This document shows, in pieces, positions 1 to 7,942 of a stretch of DNA of 64,000 bases. The DNA is from Methylobacterium phyllostachyos. GTDB lineage: Bacteria > Pseudomonadota > Alphaproteobacteria > Rhizobiales > Beijerinckiaceae. Every line of letters starts with the position of its first letter. Position 1 is the first letter of the stretch. The stretch lies in the NCBI RefSeq assembly GCF_900103445.1, contig NZ_FNHS01000004.1:310001-374000 (forward strand), read 5' to 3'. Made by a program: the position numbers and the translations under genes. The notes beneath the pieces are model-generated. The model did not search any database, had not been told where the DNA came from, and saw only the letters and a program-made list of their open reading frames with translations.

Positions 1-1
1 C

Positions 2-595
2 GGCCAGGGCGCCGCACTGGGGGCGACCGGCGGTGCGCCGCAGGTGCCGAGCCCGACGATGTCCGGCGTTTCATCCGCGACGCCCGCTCCGCCGAGTGGC
101 GCGACCAGTGCCGCTCAGGCGGCGAGTGCAACCGCGCAGAGCGCGCCGCCAACGCCGGCGGATCCCGCCATTCCCATCGGTCAGGTACCGATGACCATCG
201 GCCTGCGCTCGCTGAACGGATCGAGCGCGTTCCAGATCCGGCTCGACCCGGTCGAGTTGGGGCGGATCGAGGTCAAGCTCGAGATCGACAAAGCCCGCGG
301 GGCGGTGACCGCGCATCTGGTGGTCGATCGACCGGAGACGCTGGCGATGCTCCAGCGGGACGCGGGCCAGTTGCAGCAGGCCCTGACGCAGGCGGGCCTC
401 GATCCGTCGGCCGGCGGCCTCAACCTGTCGCTGCGTGGCGACGGCGGCGCGCAGACCGGCGGCGGCAACGGCCAGCAGAACGGCGCTTCTCAGGGCGGAT
501 CGGCGGGCTGGACCCGGGATCAGGCTGAGGTCCCGCAGGAGACCGGCCCGACCCGTTGGCTGCGCGGCTATGGCGGCCTCGACATCAAAATCTAG
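2..595 (+). CDS. fliK: Flagellar hook-length control protein FliK, C-terminal part
   Basis: FliK measures hook length and switches the export specificity of the flagellar type III apparatus. Only the C-terminal about 197 residues are in the window; the frame is open to the first bases, so the start lies upstream. A GTG at 44 is a possible internal start but I do not favour it. An Ala/Pro/Ser-rich linker is followed by the conserved Flg_hook domain, visible as LDPVELGRIEVKLEI, then VVDRPETLAMLQRDAGQLQQ and GLNLSLRG. The tail is Gly/Gln-rich. flgD follows 87 bases downstream on the same strand, the usual order in alphaproteobacteria. The family call is firm; the full length is unknown. Confidence 0.88.
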   Translation, partial: GQGAALGATGGAPQVPSPTMSGVSSATPAPPSGATSAAQAASATAQSAPPTPADPAIPIGQVPMTIGLRSLNGSSAFQIRLDPVELGRIEVKLEIDKARGAVTAHLVVDRPETLAMLQRDAGQLQQALTQAGLDPSAGGLNLSLRGDGGAQTGGGNGQQNGASQGGSAGWTRDQAEVPQETGPTRWLRGYGGLDIKI

Positions 596-682
596 GCGAC
601 GGGCCACGCGGCCCCATCGCGGAACGACACGGACATCATCGCGCCCTGGCCCAGAGCCCGGCGCGGCACGGGAGCGAACGGC

Positions 683-1369
683 ATGACCAGCGGCATATCC
701 AGCCTGACCAGCACAACCGCCACCACGGGCTCGTCGACGGGCAGCGGCGCGAATGCGACCGAGATCGCGAGCAACTTCACGCAGTTCCTGACCCTGCTGA
801 CCACGCAGCTCAAGAACCAGAACCCCCTCGACCCGATGGACACCAACCAGTTCACACAACAGCTGGTGCAGTTCGCCGGCGTCGAGCAGCAGCTCAAGAC
901 GAACGACCGTCTCGACAGCATCCTGACCGCCTCGCAGTCGGCGAGTTCGGCCTCGGCCACCAGCTACATCGGCAAGACCGTCACGGCAGACGGGAGCACA
1001 TCGCAGCTTTCCAGCGGCTCGGCCTCGTGGACGCTGACGCCGTCCCGGGCCGCCTCGAAGGCGGTGATCACGATCCTCGATTCCAAGAACAACGTCGTGG
1101 CCACGCAGACCACGTCCCTCGCCGCCGGAGCTCAGACCTATACTTGGAACGGCAAGAGCTCCGCCGGCCTCACCTCGGCGGATGGGAACTACTCGATCAA
1201 GGTTTCAGCCACCGACGCCACCGGGGCTGCCGTGTCAGTCGATACGAGCCTGTCGGGCACGGTTGACGAGGTCGATCTCAGCGGAACGTCGCCGGTTCTG
1301 ATCATCGGCTCGCAGCGGGTGCCGCTGTCCAGCGTGCAGACCATCGGGTTGTCCACAAGTGGCGCTTAA
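683..1369 (+). CDS. flgD: Flagellar hook assembly (hook capping) protein FlgD
   Basis: FlgD forms the cap under which hook subunits (FlgE) polymerise and is discarded afterwards. The 228-residue length is normal for the family. A Ser/Thr-rich start is followed by the conserved N-terminal block (NFTQFLTLLTTQLKNQNPLD, then TNQFTQQLVQFAGVEQQL, about residues 30-75). The FlgD Ig-like region follows (ITILDSKNNVV, TYTWNGKSSAG, about 115-180), with a short C-terminal Tudor-like stretch. It follows fliK, and the hook gene flgE is not in this window. Start ATG at 683. Confidence 0.93.
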   Translation: MTSGISSLTSTTATTGSSTGSGANATEIASNFTQFLTLLTTQLKNQNPLDPMDTNQFTQQLVQFAGVEQQLKTNDRLDSILTASQSASSASATSYIGKTVTADGSTSQLSSGSASWTLTPSRAASKAVITILDSKNNVVATQTTSLAAGAQTYTWNGKSSAGLTSADGNYSIKVSATDATGAAVSVDTSLSGTVDEVDLSGTSPVLIIGSQRVPLSSVQTIGLSTSGA

Positions 1370-1460
1370 CGAATCACATCCGAGTGGTTCGCTTCAACAT
1401 CTCTTAAGCGGGCGCAAGTACCTTGGACTCTCGACAGGTCAGTCGAGTGTAGAGCGTATC

Positions 1461-1736
1461 ATGACCGAACCTAGCCGCCCGAGAGTGAAGTACGTAATCG
1501 GGCCCGACGGTAGCCCGCTGACCATTGCGGACCTTCCGCCTCCGAGCACCCGCCGTTGGGTCATTCGGCGCAAGGCCGAGGTGGTTGCGGCCGTACGTGG
1601 CGGCCTCCTCAGCCTGGAGGAGGCCTGCAAGCGCTACACGCTGACCACCGAAGAATTCCTGAGCTGGCAGTTCTCCATCGACCAGCACGGGCTCGCCGGC
1701 CTGCGCACCACGCGGATCCAGCATTACCGGCACTGA
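1461..1736 (+). CDS. sciP: CtrA inhibitor SciP (DUF1153 family)
   Basis: A 91-residue protein of the DUF1153/SciP family. In Caulobacter, SciP binds CtrA-controlled promoters and blocks activation by the cell-cycle regulator CtrA after division. The diagnostic stretches are YVIGPDGSPLTIADLPPP, then RWVIRRKAEVVAAVRGGLLS and the helix-turn-helix-like EEACKRYTLTTEEFLSW. The ATG at 1461 is chosen because the family signature starts about 10 residues later; an open frame extends further upstream but overlaps flgD. The position among flagellar genes fits its known control of motility genes. A CtrA-type box lies about 130 bases downstream, in front of fliF. Confidence 0.93.
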   Translation: MTEPSRPRVKYVIGPDGSPLTIADLPPPSTRRWVIRRKAEVVAAVRGGLLSLEEACKRYTLTTEEFLSWQFSIDQHGLAGLRTTRIQHYRH

Positions 1737-1793
1737 TCCGGGCGTCGTCGGGGATGGGTCAGTTCGCCCGAACCGGCCAAGCCCGAAGCCTAG

Positions 1794-1826
1794 CGAAGCC
1801 GCGTCCCGACCCCGGGCGCGGCTTCG
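1794..1826 (+). terminator. GC-rich hairpin after sciP
   Basis: A perfect 10-base inverted repeat (arms 1794-1803 and 1817-1826) with a 13-base loop, 57 bases after the sciP stop. There is no T-run, so this may be a terminator or a processing hairpin. It separates sciP from the fliF promoter region. Confidence 0.4.
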
Positions 1827-1868
1827 TGACGTTTGGGCTGCCACCGCGAGCGACTGCCGATCCGCGCA

Positions 1869-1884
1869 TTAACGGCCCGCTAAC
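1869..1884 (+). promoter_or_regulatory. CtrA-type binding box upstream of fliF
   Basis: The sequence TTAACGGCCCGCTAAC reads as TTAA-N7-CTAAC, one mismatch from the CtrA consensus TTAA-N7-TTAAC. It lies 73 bases upstream of the fliF start, in a region otherwise poor in TTAA. CtrA is known to activate early (class II) flagellar operons in alphaproteobacteria, and the CtrA antagonist SciP is encoded directly upstream. The match is seen in the sequence; binding is inferred. Confidence 0.6.
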
Positions 1885-1956
1885 CATGGCCTGGGCAAAT
1901 TCTGCCGGGCGAGCCGCTGGGGCTCGCATCGCGTTCAGAGTGCAGCGAACTCGCCC

Positions 1957-3588
1957 GTGAAGCCGGTCCTCGATCTCGTCACGAAGCTCGGACCGGCCCG
2001 GATCGCCGCCATGGCGGCGGTGACGCTGACGCTGATCGGCTTCTTCGCCTTCATCATCCTGCGGGTCTCGCGCCCCGACATGGGCGTGCTGTTCTCGGAC
2101 CTGTCGATGCAGGACTCGGCCGCCGTGGTCCGCGACCTCGACAGCCGCGGCATCCGCTACGAGACGCGGGGCGATGCCGGCCAGACCATCCTGGCGCCCC
2201 GGGCCGACCTCGCCAAGCTGCGCATGGACCTCGCCGGCAAGGGCCTGCCGACCCAGGGTGGCGTCGGCTACGAGATCTTCGACAAGGGCGACGCGTTCTC
2301 GTCCACCAACTTCGTGCAGAACGTGAACCACCTGCGCGCCCTGGAGGGCGAGCTCGCCCGCTCGATCCGGGCGATCGGCCGGGTCCAGGCGGCGCGCGTC
2401 CACCTCGTCCTGCCGGAGCGCCGCCTGTTCGAGCGCGACCGCGAGAACCCGAGCGCCGCCATCGTCCTGAAGCTGATGGGCGACCTCGATGCCGGGCAGG
2501 TCCGGGCGATCCGCCACCTCGTGGCCTCCGCGGTGGAGGGCCTGAAACCCGAGCGGGTCTCGATCGTCGACGAGCGCGGCCGGCTGCTCGCCGACGGCGC
2601 CCGGGACGCCGAGGCCGACGCCGCCGCCGGCTTCGAGGATCGGCAGGTCGCCCTGGAGCGGCGCCTGCGCGGCCAGATCGAGGACGTGGTCGCCGGCATC
2701 GTGGGTCCAGGCCGGGCCCGAGTTCAGGTCAACGCCGAGCTCGACCTCAACCGGATCGAGAGCCGCTCCGAGACCTTCGACCCTGAGAGCCGGGTCGTCC
2801 GCTCCGCGCAGACCCGCACCGAGGCCTCACAGACCAGCAACGCCGACGGGCAGGTCAGCGTCGGCAACGAGCTGCCCGGCGCCAACGGCGGCGACAAGCC
2901 GCCCGCACCGAAGGACGTCACCAACAAGAATGAGGAAACCACCAACTACGAGATCTCCCGGGTCACCAAGACCGAGATCGCCGAGGGCGGCCGGATCAAG
3001 CGTCTGTCGGTGGCTGTCGTGGTCGATGGCGTCTACGCGACGGCGACCGACGGCAAGCAGACCTACAGCCCCCGCGCGCCCGCCGAGATCGAGCGGATCA
3101 CCGCCCTGGTGCGCAGCGCGGTCGGCTTCGACAAGGCCCGGGGCGACCAGATCGAGGTGGTGAACCTGCGCTTCGCCGAGGCGCCGAGCCTGCCGCAATT
3201 CTCCGAGCCGTCGCTCATGCAGTCGCTGCTCGCCCCCACCAAGGAGGACGTGCTGCGCATGGCCGAACTCGGCGTGCTGGCGCTGCTCACCCTCATCGTC
3301 CTCCTCACCGTGGTGCGCCCGCTGGTGCGTCAGGTGCTCGCGCCGGTGCCGGTGCCGCCGTCGCTCGCCGGGCCCGGGATGGCGATGGCCGGCGATGCGC
3401 CCGCGGGTGCGAGCCCCGGCGCGACGATCACGGTCATCGACCGCGACAACCCGACCGCCCGGCTGATGGAGTTCGCCAAGATCAACGGCCAGGTCCAGGC
3501 CGAGACCGTCCAGCGCGTGGTCGACATGGTCCGGGCGAGCCCGGCCGAGACCGTCGAGGTGCTGCGCGGCTGGATCCAGGAAGAGTGA
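1957..3588 (+). CDS. fliF: Flagellar MS-ring protein FliF
   Basis: FliF builds the inner-membrane MS ring, the first structure of the basal body and the mount for FliG. The protein has 543 residues, normal for the family. TM1 is near residues 15-38 (AAVTLTLIGFFAFIILRV). The periplasmic ring-building motifs follow (MGVLFSDL, GVGYEIFDKGDAFSSTNFVQ, VHLVLPERRLFERDRENPSA). TM2 is near 430-455, and the C-terminal cytoplasmic tail that binds FliG ends in VEVLRGWIQEE. The start is a GTG at 1957; no better start lies upstream in frame, and ATG 2011 would cut into the first membrane segment. fliG starts 25 bases after the stop. Confidence 0.95.
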   Translation: MKPVLDLVTKLGPARIAAMAAVTLTLIGFFAFIILRVSRPDMGVLFSDLSMQDSAAVVRDLDSRGIRYETRGDAGQTILAPRADLAKLRMDLAGKGLPTQGGVGYEIFDKGDAFSSTNFVQNVNHLRALEGELARSIRAIGRVQAARVHLVLPERRLFERDRENPSAAIVLKLMGDLDAGQVRAIRHLVASAVEGLKPERVSIVDERGRLLADGARDAEADAAAGFEDRQVALERRLRGQIEDVVAGIVGPGRARVQVNAELDLNRIESRSETFDPESRVVRSAQTRTEASQTSNADGQVSVGNELPGANGGDKPPAPKDVTNKNEETTNYEISRVTKTEIAEGGRIKRLSVAVVVDGVYATATDGKQTYSPRAPAEIERITALVRSAVGFDKARGDQIEVVNLRFAEAPSLPQFSEPSLMQSLLAPTKEDVLRMAELGVLALLTLIVLLTVVRPLVRQVLAPVPVPPSLAGPGMAMAGDAPAGASPGATITVIDRDNPTARLMEFAKINGQVQAETVQRVVDMVRASPAETVEVLRGWIQEE

Positions 3589-3613
3589 AGCGTAGGGCGT
3601 CGAGGGCAGGACG

Positions 3614-4672
3614 ATGGCGGCAGGTGCGGGGACAGGTCTGGCGAATACCCTGGCGGCGGTGGGCGGCGACAGCTTCGCGTCCATGCCCGGCCCGCAGCGC
3701 GCGGCCGCGCTCCTGCTGATGCTCGGCGAGGAGGAAGGCGCCCCGATCTGGCAGATGCTGGAGGAGGACGAGGTCAAGAAGGTCAGCCACGCGATGGTCC
3801 AGCTGGGCACGCTGGAGGTCGCCACTGTCGAGAAGCTAATCATCGAGTTCGTGACGAAGCTCAGCAACAGCGGGGGCATCTCGTCGAACTTCGAGCGGAC
3901 CGAGGCGCTGCTCCTGAAGATCTTTCCGAGCGATCAGGTCTCGCTGATCATGGCGGAGATCAAGGGCGCGTCCGGCAAGCGGGTCTGGGCCTCGATCGCC
4001 CAGGTCGATCCGGAGATCCTCGCCTCGTTCCTGCGCAACGAATACCCACAGACCGTGGCCGTGGTGCTCTCCCGGGTGCGGGCCGACTACGCCGCCAAGG
4101 TGCTGACCATCCTGCCCGAGGATTTCGCCATCGACGTCCTCAACCGGATGCTGCGCATGGAGACGGTGCAGAAGGAGGCCCTGCGCCACATCGAGGAAAC
4201 CCTCCGGGTCGAGTTCGTCTCCACCATCGCCCAGACCCAGCGCCGCGACGCGCACGAGATGATGGCGGATGTGTTCAACGCCTTCGACCGGCAGACGGAG
4301 GGCCGCTTCCTCGCCGCCCTCGATCAGGCCAACCGCGGCTCGGCCAAGCGCATCCGCGAACTGATGTTCACCTTCGAGGACCTGCTCAAGCTCGATCCGG
4401 GCAGCGTCCAGACCCTGATGCGCTCGGTCGACAACGAAACCCTGTGCCGCGCCCTGAAGGGCGGCAACGAGAGGACCCGGGCCTTCTTCATGCAGCAGAT
4501 GTCGACCCGCGCGGCCAAGAACCTGACGGATGAGATGGCCTCCCTCGGCCCGGTCCGCCTCAAGGAGGTCGACGAGGCGCAGGCCAAGATGACCGAGATC
4601 GCCAAGGATCTGGCCGAGAAGGGCGAGATCATGATCGCCAAGAATAGCGCCGAGGAGGAGCTGGTCTATTGA
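3614..4672 (+). CDS. fliG: Flagellar motor switch protein FliG
   Basis: FliG couples the stator to the rotor and sits between the MS ring and FliM/FliN. It has 352 residues. The N-terminal FliF-binding domain shows AALLLMLGEEEGAPIWQ, the middle domain NEYPQTVAVVLSRV, and the C-terminal torque domain TFEDLLKLDPGSVQTLMR followed by the charged ridge. The stop TGA at 4670-4672 overlaps the TTG start of fliH, indicating translational coupling. Its place in the fliF-fliG-fliH-fliN-flbD run is standard for Hyphomicrobiales and Caulobacter. Confidence 0.95.
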   Translation: MAAGAGTGLANTLAAVGGDSFASMPGPQRAAALLLMLGEEEGAPIWQMLEEDEVKKVSHAMVQLGTLEVATVEKLIIEFVTKLSNSGGISSNFERTEALLLKIFPSDQVSLIMAEIKGASGKRVWASIAQVDPEILASFLRNEYPQTVAVVLSRVRADYAAKVLTILPEDFAIDVLNRMLRMETVQKEALRHIEETLRVEFVSTIAQTQRRDAHEMMADVFNAFDRQTEGRFLAALDQANRGSAKRIRELMFTFEDLLKLDPGSVQTLMRSVDNETLCRALKGGNERTRAFFMQQMSTRAAKNLTDEMASLGPVRLKEVDEAQAKMTEIAKDLAEKGEIMIAKNSAEEELVY

Positions 4673-5280
4673 GCGTCCAATCCGCCCGGAGCGCCAAGCC
4701 GTTCCTGTTCGAGACCGATTTCCGCAGCGCACGTCCGAGTGCCGAGGCGCAGCGCGCCACCGAAGCCGCGGCCCGCTCCGAGGCGGAGGCGCATGCCCGC
4801 GGCTTGCAGGAAGGCCGGGTTCAGGCCGAGGCGCAGATCCAGGGCCGCCTCGCCGATGCCCTGAACCGGCTGGCCCTGGCCGCGGCGGGCCTTATCGCCC
4901 AGGCCGACGCGCGCGATGCCGAGCGCGAGGTCCAAGCCGTCGAGGTCGCGATGCTGATCGCCCGGAAGGTCGCGGGCGACGCCCTGGACGCGGCCCCGCT
5001 GGCCGGCATCGGCGAGGCGGCCCGATCGGCCCTCCAGCACCTGCGCGGCGTGCCTCACTTGGTGGTACGGGTCCATGACAGCCTCGTCGAGGAGGCCGAG
5101 ACCCTGATGAAGCGCCTGGCGCGCGAGCGCGGCTACGAGGGCCGGCTCGTCGTGCTCGGCGACCCCGACATGGCGGCGGGCGATGCCCGCATCGAGTGGG
5201 CCGACGGCGGCATCGTCCGGGAGCGCGCCCGCATCGAGGCGGCGGTCCTGGACGCCCTCGGCCTGACCCCGCATTCCTGA
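4669..5280 (+). CDS. fliH: FliH-type flagellar assembly protein (ATPase regulator)
   Basis: FliH binds and restrains the export ATPase FliI. The 203-residue protein has a basic N terminus, an Ala/Glu/Arg-rich predicted coiled coil (about residues 20-75, QRATEAAARSEAEAHARGLQ) and a C-terminal FliH/HrpE-like domain (about 90-200, with ADGGIVRERARIEAAV near the end). The best start is the TTG at 4669 overlapping the fliG stop; no stronger start gives full coverage. Sequence conservation in this family is low, so the call rests on composition plus position between fliG and fliN. fliI itself is not in the window. Confidence 0.78.
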   Translation: MSVQSARSAKPFLFETDFRSARPSAEAQRATEAAARSEAEAHARGLQEGRVQAEAQIQGRLADALNRLALAAAGLIAQADARDAEREVQAVEVAMLIARKVAGDALDAAPLAGIGEAARSALQHLRGVPHLVVRVHDSLVEEAETLMKRLARERGYEGRLVVLGDPDMAAGDARIEWADGGIVRERARIEAAVLDALGLTPHS

Positions 5281-5290
5281 AGGGAGCCCG

Positions 5291-5623
5291 ATGTCCGACG
5301 ATTTCAGCCTGCCCCAGCTCGGCGAGAACGACACCGACTACGCGGCGGGCTCGATCCGCGACGCGCCGACGACGCCGAAATCCGCGGCCGACCTCGAGCA
5401 GCTCTTCGACGTGCCCGTGATGGTCTCGGCGGTGCTGGGCTCGGCCCGGATGCCGATCGGCGACCTGCTCCGGATGGCGCCCGGCGCCGTGCTGGAGCTC
5501 GACCGCAAGGTCGGCGAAGCGATCGACGTGTTCGTCAATAACCGCCTCGTCGCCCGCGGCGAGGTCGTCCTCGTCGAGGACCGGCTCGGCGTGACGATGA
5601 CCGAGATCGTCAAGGGCGAGTGA
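5291..5623 (+). CDS. fliN: Flagellar motor switch protein FliN
   Basis: FliN forms much of the C ring and helps dock the export cargo complex. The 110-residue protein has a variable N terminus (about 35 residues) and a complete SpoA domain: LEQLFDVPVMVSAVLGSARM, then LLRMAPGAVLELDRKVGEAI, and VFVNNRLVARGEVVLVED. The ATG start at 5291 is 10 bases after fliH with a GGGAG ribosome site. flbD follows. fliM is not found nearby, so the C-ring genes are split in this genome. Confidence 0.95.
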   Translation: MSDDFSLPQLGENDTDYAAGSIRDAPTTPKSAADLEQLFDVPVMVSAVLGSARMPIGDLLRMAPGAVLELDRKVGEAIDVFVNNRLVARGEVVLVEDRLGVTMTEIVKGE

Positions 5624-5683
5624 TTTTTCGGAACGCGGACGCCGGGGGGCTGTCCGCGCCAAGTGCTTTGAGAGGAACGAACC

Positions 5684-7045
5684 ATGCGGCTCCTGATGAT
5701 CGGGCGGCTCAACGGCGAGCTGATCACCGCTTCGAAGATCGCGATGCAGCGCGGCGCCTCCGTGACGCAGGCCGATGCGGTGCCGCAAGGCCTGAACGTG
5801 CTGCGTGCCCGCGGCGCCGATCTGATCATGATCGACGTGTCGCTGCCCATCGCCGCGCTCGTCGCGGCCCTGGAGGCGGAGCGGATCCGCACCCCCGTGG
5901 TCGCCTGCGGGGTCTCGTCGGACGCGTCGGCCGCGGTGGCGGCGATCCGGGCCGGTGCCAAGGAGTACATTCCCCTCCCCCCCGACCCCGAGATGATCGC
6001 CGCGGTGCTGGAGGCGGTCGCCACCGACCGCGCCGCCTTCGTCTGGCGCGATCCGTCGATGGAGCGTGTGGTCAAGCTTGCCGAGCAGGTCGCCCGCTCC
6101 GAGGCCTCGGTGCTGATCACCGGCGAAAGCGGTACCGGCAAGGAGGTGCTGGCCCGGCACGTCCACCTGAAGTCTAACCGGGCGGGCAAGCCCTTCGTCT
6201 CGGTCAACTGCGCGGCGATCCCCGAGGCGCTGCTCGAGTCGGAGCTGTTCGGCCACGAGAAGGGTGCGTTCACCGGTGCGGTCGCCCGGCGCATCGGCCG
6301 GTTCGAGGAGGCCAATGGCGGCACGCTGCTGCTGGACGAGATTTCCGAGATGGACGTGCGCCTGCAGTCGAAATTGCTGCGGGCGCTGCAGGAGCGGGTG
6401 ATCGACCGGGTCGGCGGGACTGCCCCGGTGCGGGTCGACATCCGGGTGCTCGCGACCTCGAACCGCAATCTGGCCGAGGAGGTCCGGAAGGGCACGTTTC
6501 GCGAGGATCTGTTCTACCGCCTCAACGTCGTGGCGCTGAAGCTGCCGCCCCTGCGTGAGCGGCCGGCCGACATCCTGGAACTCGCCACGCATTTCGCCAA
6601 GAAATACGCTGCGGTGAACGGGGTGCCCGTCCGGATGCTGTCCCCCGAGGCACGCGCGCTGGTGCTGAAAAACCCCTGGCGCGGCAACGTGCGCGAGCTG
6701 GAGAATACCCTCCACCGGGCAGTACTGCTGGCCGTTGGTGACGCGATCGGACCCGAGGCGATCCTGTCCCCTGACGGTGAGATGATCGCCGCGGAGGGAC
6801 CGGCAAGCCGCGCCGCGCAGGCCGCCGAGGCTGCGACCCGCGGACTGGTGGGGCGGACTGTGGCACAGGTCGAGTGCGACCTGATCCTCGACACCCTCGA
6901 CCATTGCCTCGGCAACCGCACCCATGCGGCCAAGATCCTCGGGATCTCGATTCGGACGCTGCGCAACAAGCTCAACGAGTATGTCTCGGCGGGCCTCGAC
7001 GTGGCGGAGCCGGGTGGCGTGCGGGCGAGCGTGGCCTGCGGGTGA
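5684..7045 (+). CDS. flbD: Sigma-54-dependent flagellar activator FlbD
   Basis: An NtrC-type activator that opens sigma-54 promoters of middle and late flagellar genes. The N-terminal receiver-like domain spans about residues 1-115; it keeps a candidate phospho-Asp (D51, in LIMIDVSLP) but lacks the acidic pair normally found near residue 8 (MRLLMIGRLN). The AAA+ domain has Walker A GESGTGKE (about 147-154), the sigma-54 contact loop GAFTGA (about 194-199) and Walker B GTLLLDEISEM. The C terminus has a Fis-type helix-turn-helix (THAAKILGISIRTLRNKLNE). A GAGAGGA ribosome site precedes the ATG. Caulobacter FlbD works with FliX rather than by ordinary phosphorylation, which fits the degenerate receiver. 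Confidence 0.9.
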   Translation: MRLLMIGRLNGELITASKIAMQRGASVTQADAVPQGLNVLRARGADLIMIDVSLPIAALVAALEAERIRTPVVACGVSSDASAAVAAIRAGAKEYIPLPPDPEMIAAVLEAVATDRAAFVWRDPSMERVVKLAEQVARSEASVLITGESGTGKEVLARHVHLKSNRAGKPFVSVNCAAIPEALLESELFGHEKGAFTGAVARRIGRFEEANGGTLLLDEISEMDVRLQSKLLRALQERVIDRVGGTAPVRVDIRVLATSNRNLAEEVRKGTFREDLFYRLNVVALKLPPLRERPADILELATHFAKKYAAVNGVPVRMLSPEARALVLKNPWRGNVRELENTLHRAVLLAVGDAIGPEAILSPDGEMIAAEGPASRAAQAAEAATRGLVGRTVAQVECDLILDTLDHCLGNRTHAAKILGISIRTLRNKLNEYVSAGLDVAEPGGVRASVACG

Positions 7046-7562
7046 TCCGGAGCCGGGGTTCGCAGGATCCCGGATTAGACAGGACGGGCGGTGCCCTGTG
7101 CGGTTTTCCGAATTGGCTGACGGCGGGGGCGCCCCTCCGTCCGGGTTTATGAAGTCACCCGATGCTTTGCGGTTTGCGCTGCAGCGGAGTGGGTCGTTCC
7201 ATCGTCCGCTTGCTGGAAGGGGGCCGCGTCCACTCTGTGCGACGGAGCGCGGCGAGGCGGCAGCCGACGACGAGGTCGTTCGAACGGATGAGCCTCATCC
7301 GATGTGGGCCCCTCACCGCCGCTCCCGCTACGTGCCCGTGTCGCGCACGGACCACGCGATTCGTGCGGACCTCACCCCGCAAGCGACGCGAAGGGAACCC
7401 GGCCGATCAGCCTGATATGCGTGAACAGATAACCCGTCGCGGGCAAAGAAAAGGCCAGCGCGGACTTCGCCCCGGCTCGCTCTGAAACGTCGGCGCCCAC
7501 TGCGATGCATGCCCCTGGCAGCTGCTCCGCTGACGCGAGCCCGCCGCAACCCTCGAAGGCTT
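7046..7562. other. Intergenic region between flbD and a convergent small gene
   Basis: About 515 bases without a supportable gene. Short open frames on both strands have Arg/Pro-rich translations typical of high-GC noise. I see no tRNA, repeat or clear terminator here. Confidence 0.5.
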
Positions 7563-7847
7563 CTACCGACGCCCGGTCCGCCCCGCTTGGTTGGCATCGT
7601 TCTGGGCGGCGAAGGCCGCATCGAGCTTCCGCAGGGACGCGTAGCGGGCGACGTCGCCCTCGACGTCCCGGATCGTCTCCTCGACCAGATGCCGCTGGAG
7701 CGCGACACGTGGATCCTGGGGCGGGAGGGCCTCCCGCTCCTGCAGGCGGAGCACGGCCTGCCGCACCACGGTGTAGACCGCTTCGCGCTCCTCCCGGGTC
7801 ATCGATGGCTGAATCGCCTTCGCGACGAGATCGGAGAAATCCGACAT
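7563..7847 (-). CDS. Small helical hypothetical protein
   Basis: A 94-residue predicted soluble, mostly helical protein (MSDFSDLVAKAIQPSMTREE, then VYTVVRQAVLRLQ, and RYASLRKLDAAFAAQNDA near the end). The ATG at 7847 is preferred over a TTG nine codons upstream. Codon use and the charged/hydrophobic pattern look like a real protein, but I recognise no family. It lies about 95 bases downstream of the KpsE-like gene on the same strand and may be co-transcribed with it. Confidence 0.55.
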   Translation of the reverse strand: MSDFSDLVAKAIQPSMTREEREAVYTVVRQAVLRLQEREALPPQDPRVALQRHLVEETIRDVEGDVARYASLRKLDAAFAAQNDANQAGRTGRR

Positions 7848-7942
7848 GGACCGTTCGACTTCACTCTCGCTCAAGGTGCCCGGATCACCGGGCCGCCCCT
7901 GTCTACAGACCGGGCGATGCGGGATCCAGAGGCTCGCGCTGC

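Noticed and set aside
1880..1915. Sigma-54 promoter upstream of fliF
   Set aside because: A TGGC and a nearby TGC occur, but the GG-to-GC spacing does not match the -24/-12 pattern.
4892..6925. A 677-codon minus-strand frame opposite fliH, fliN and flbD
   Set aside because: The opposite strand encodes well-conserved flagellar proteins; the antisense product has no recognisable domain.
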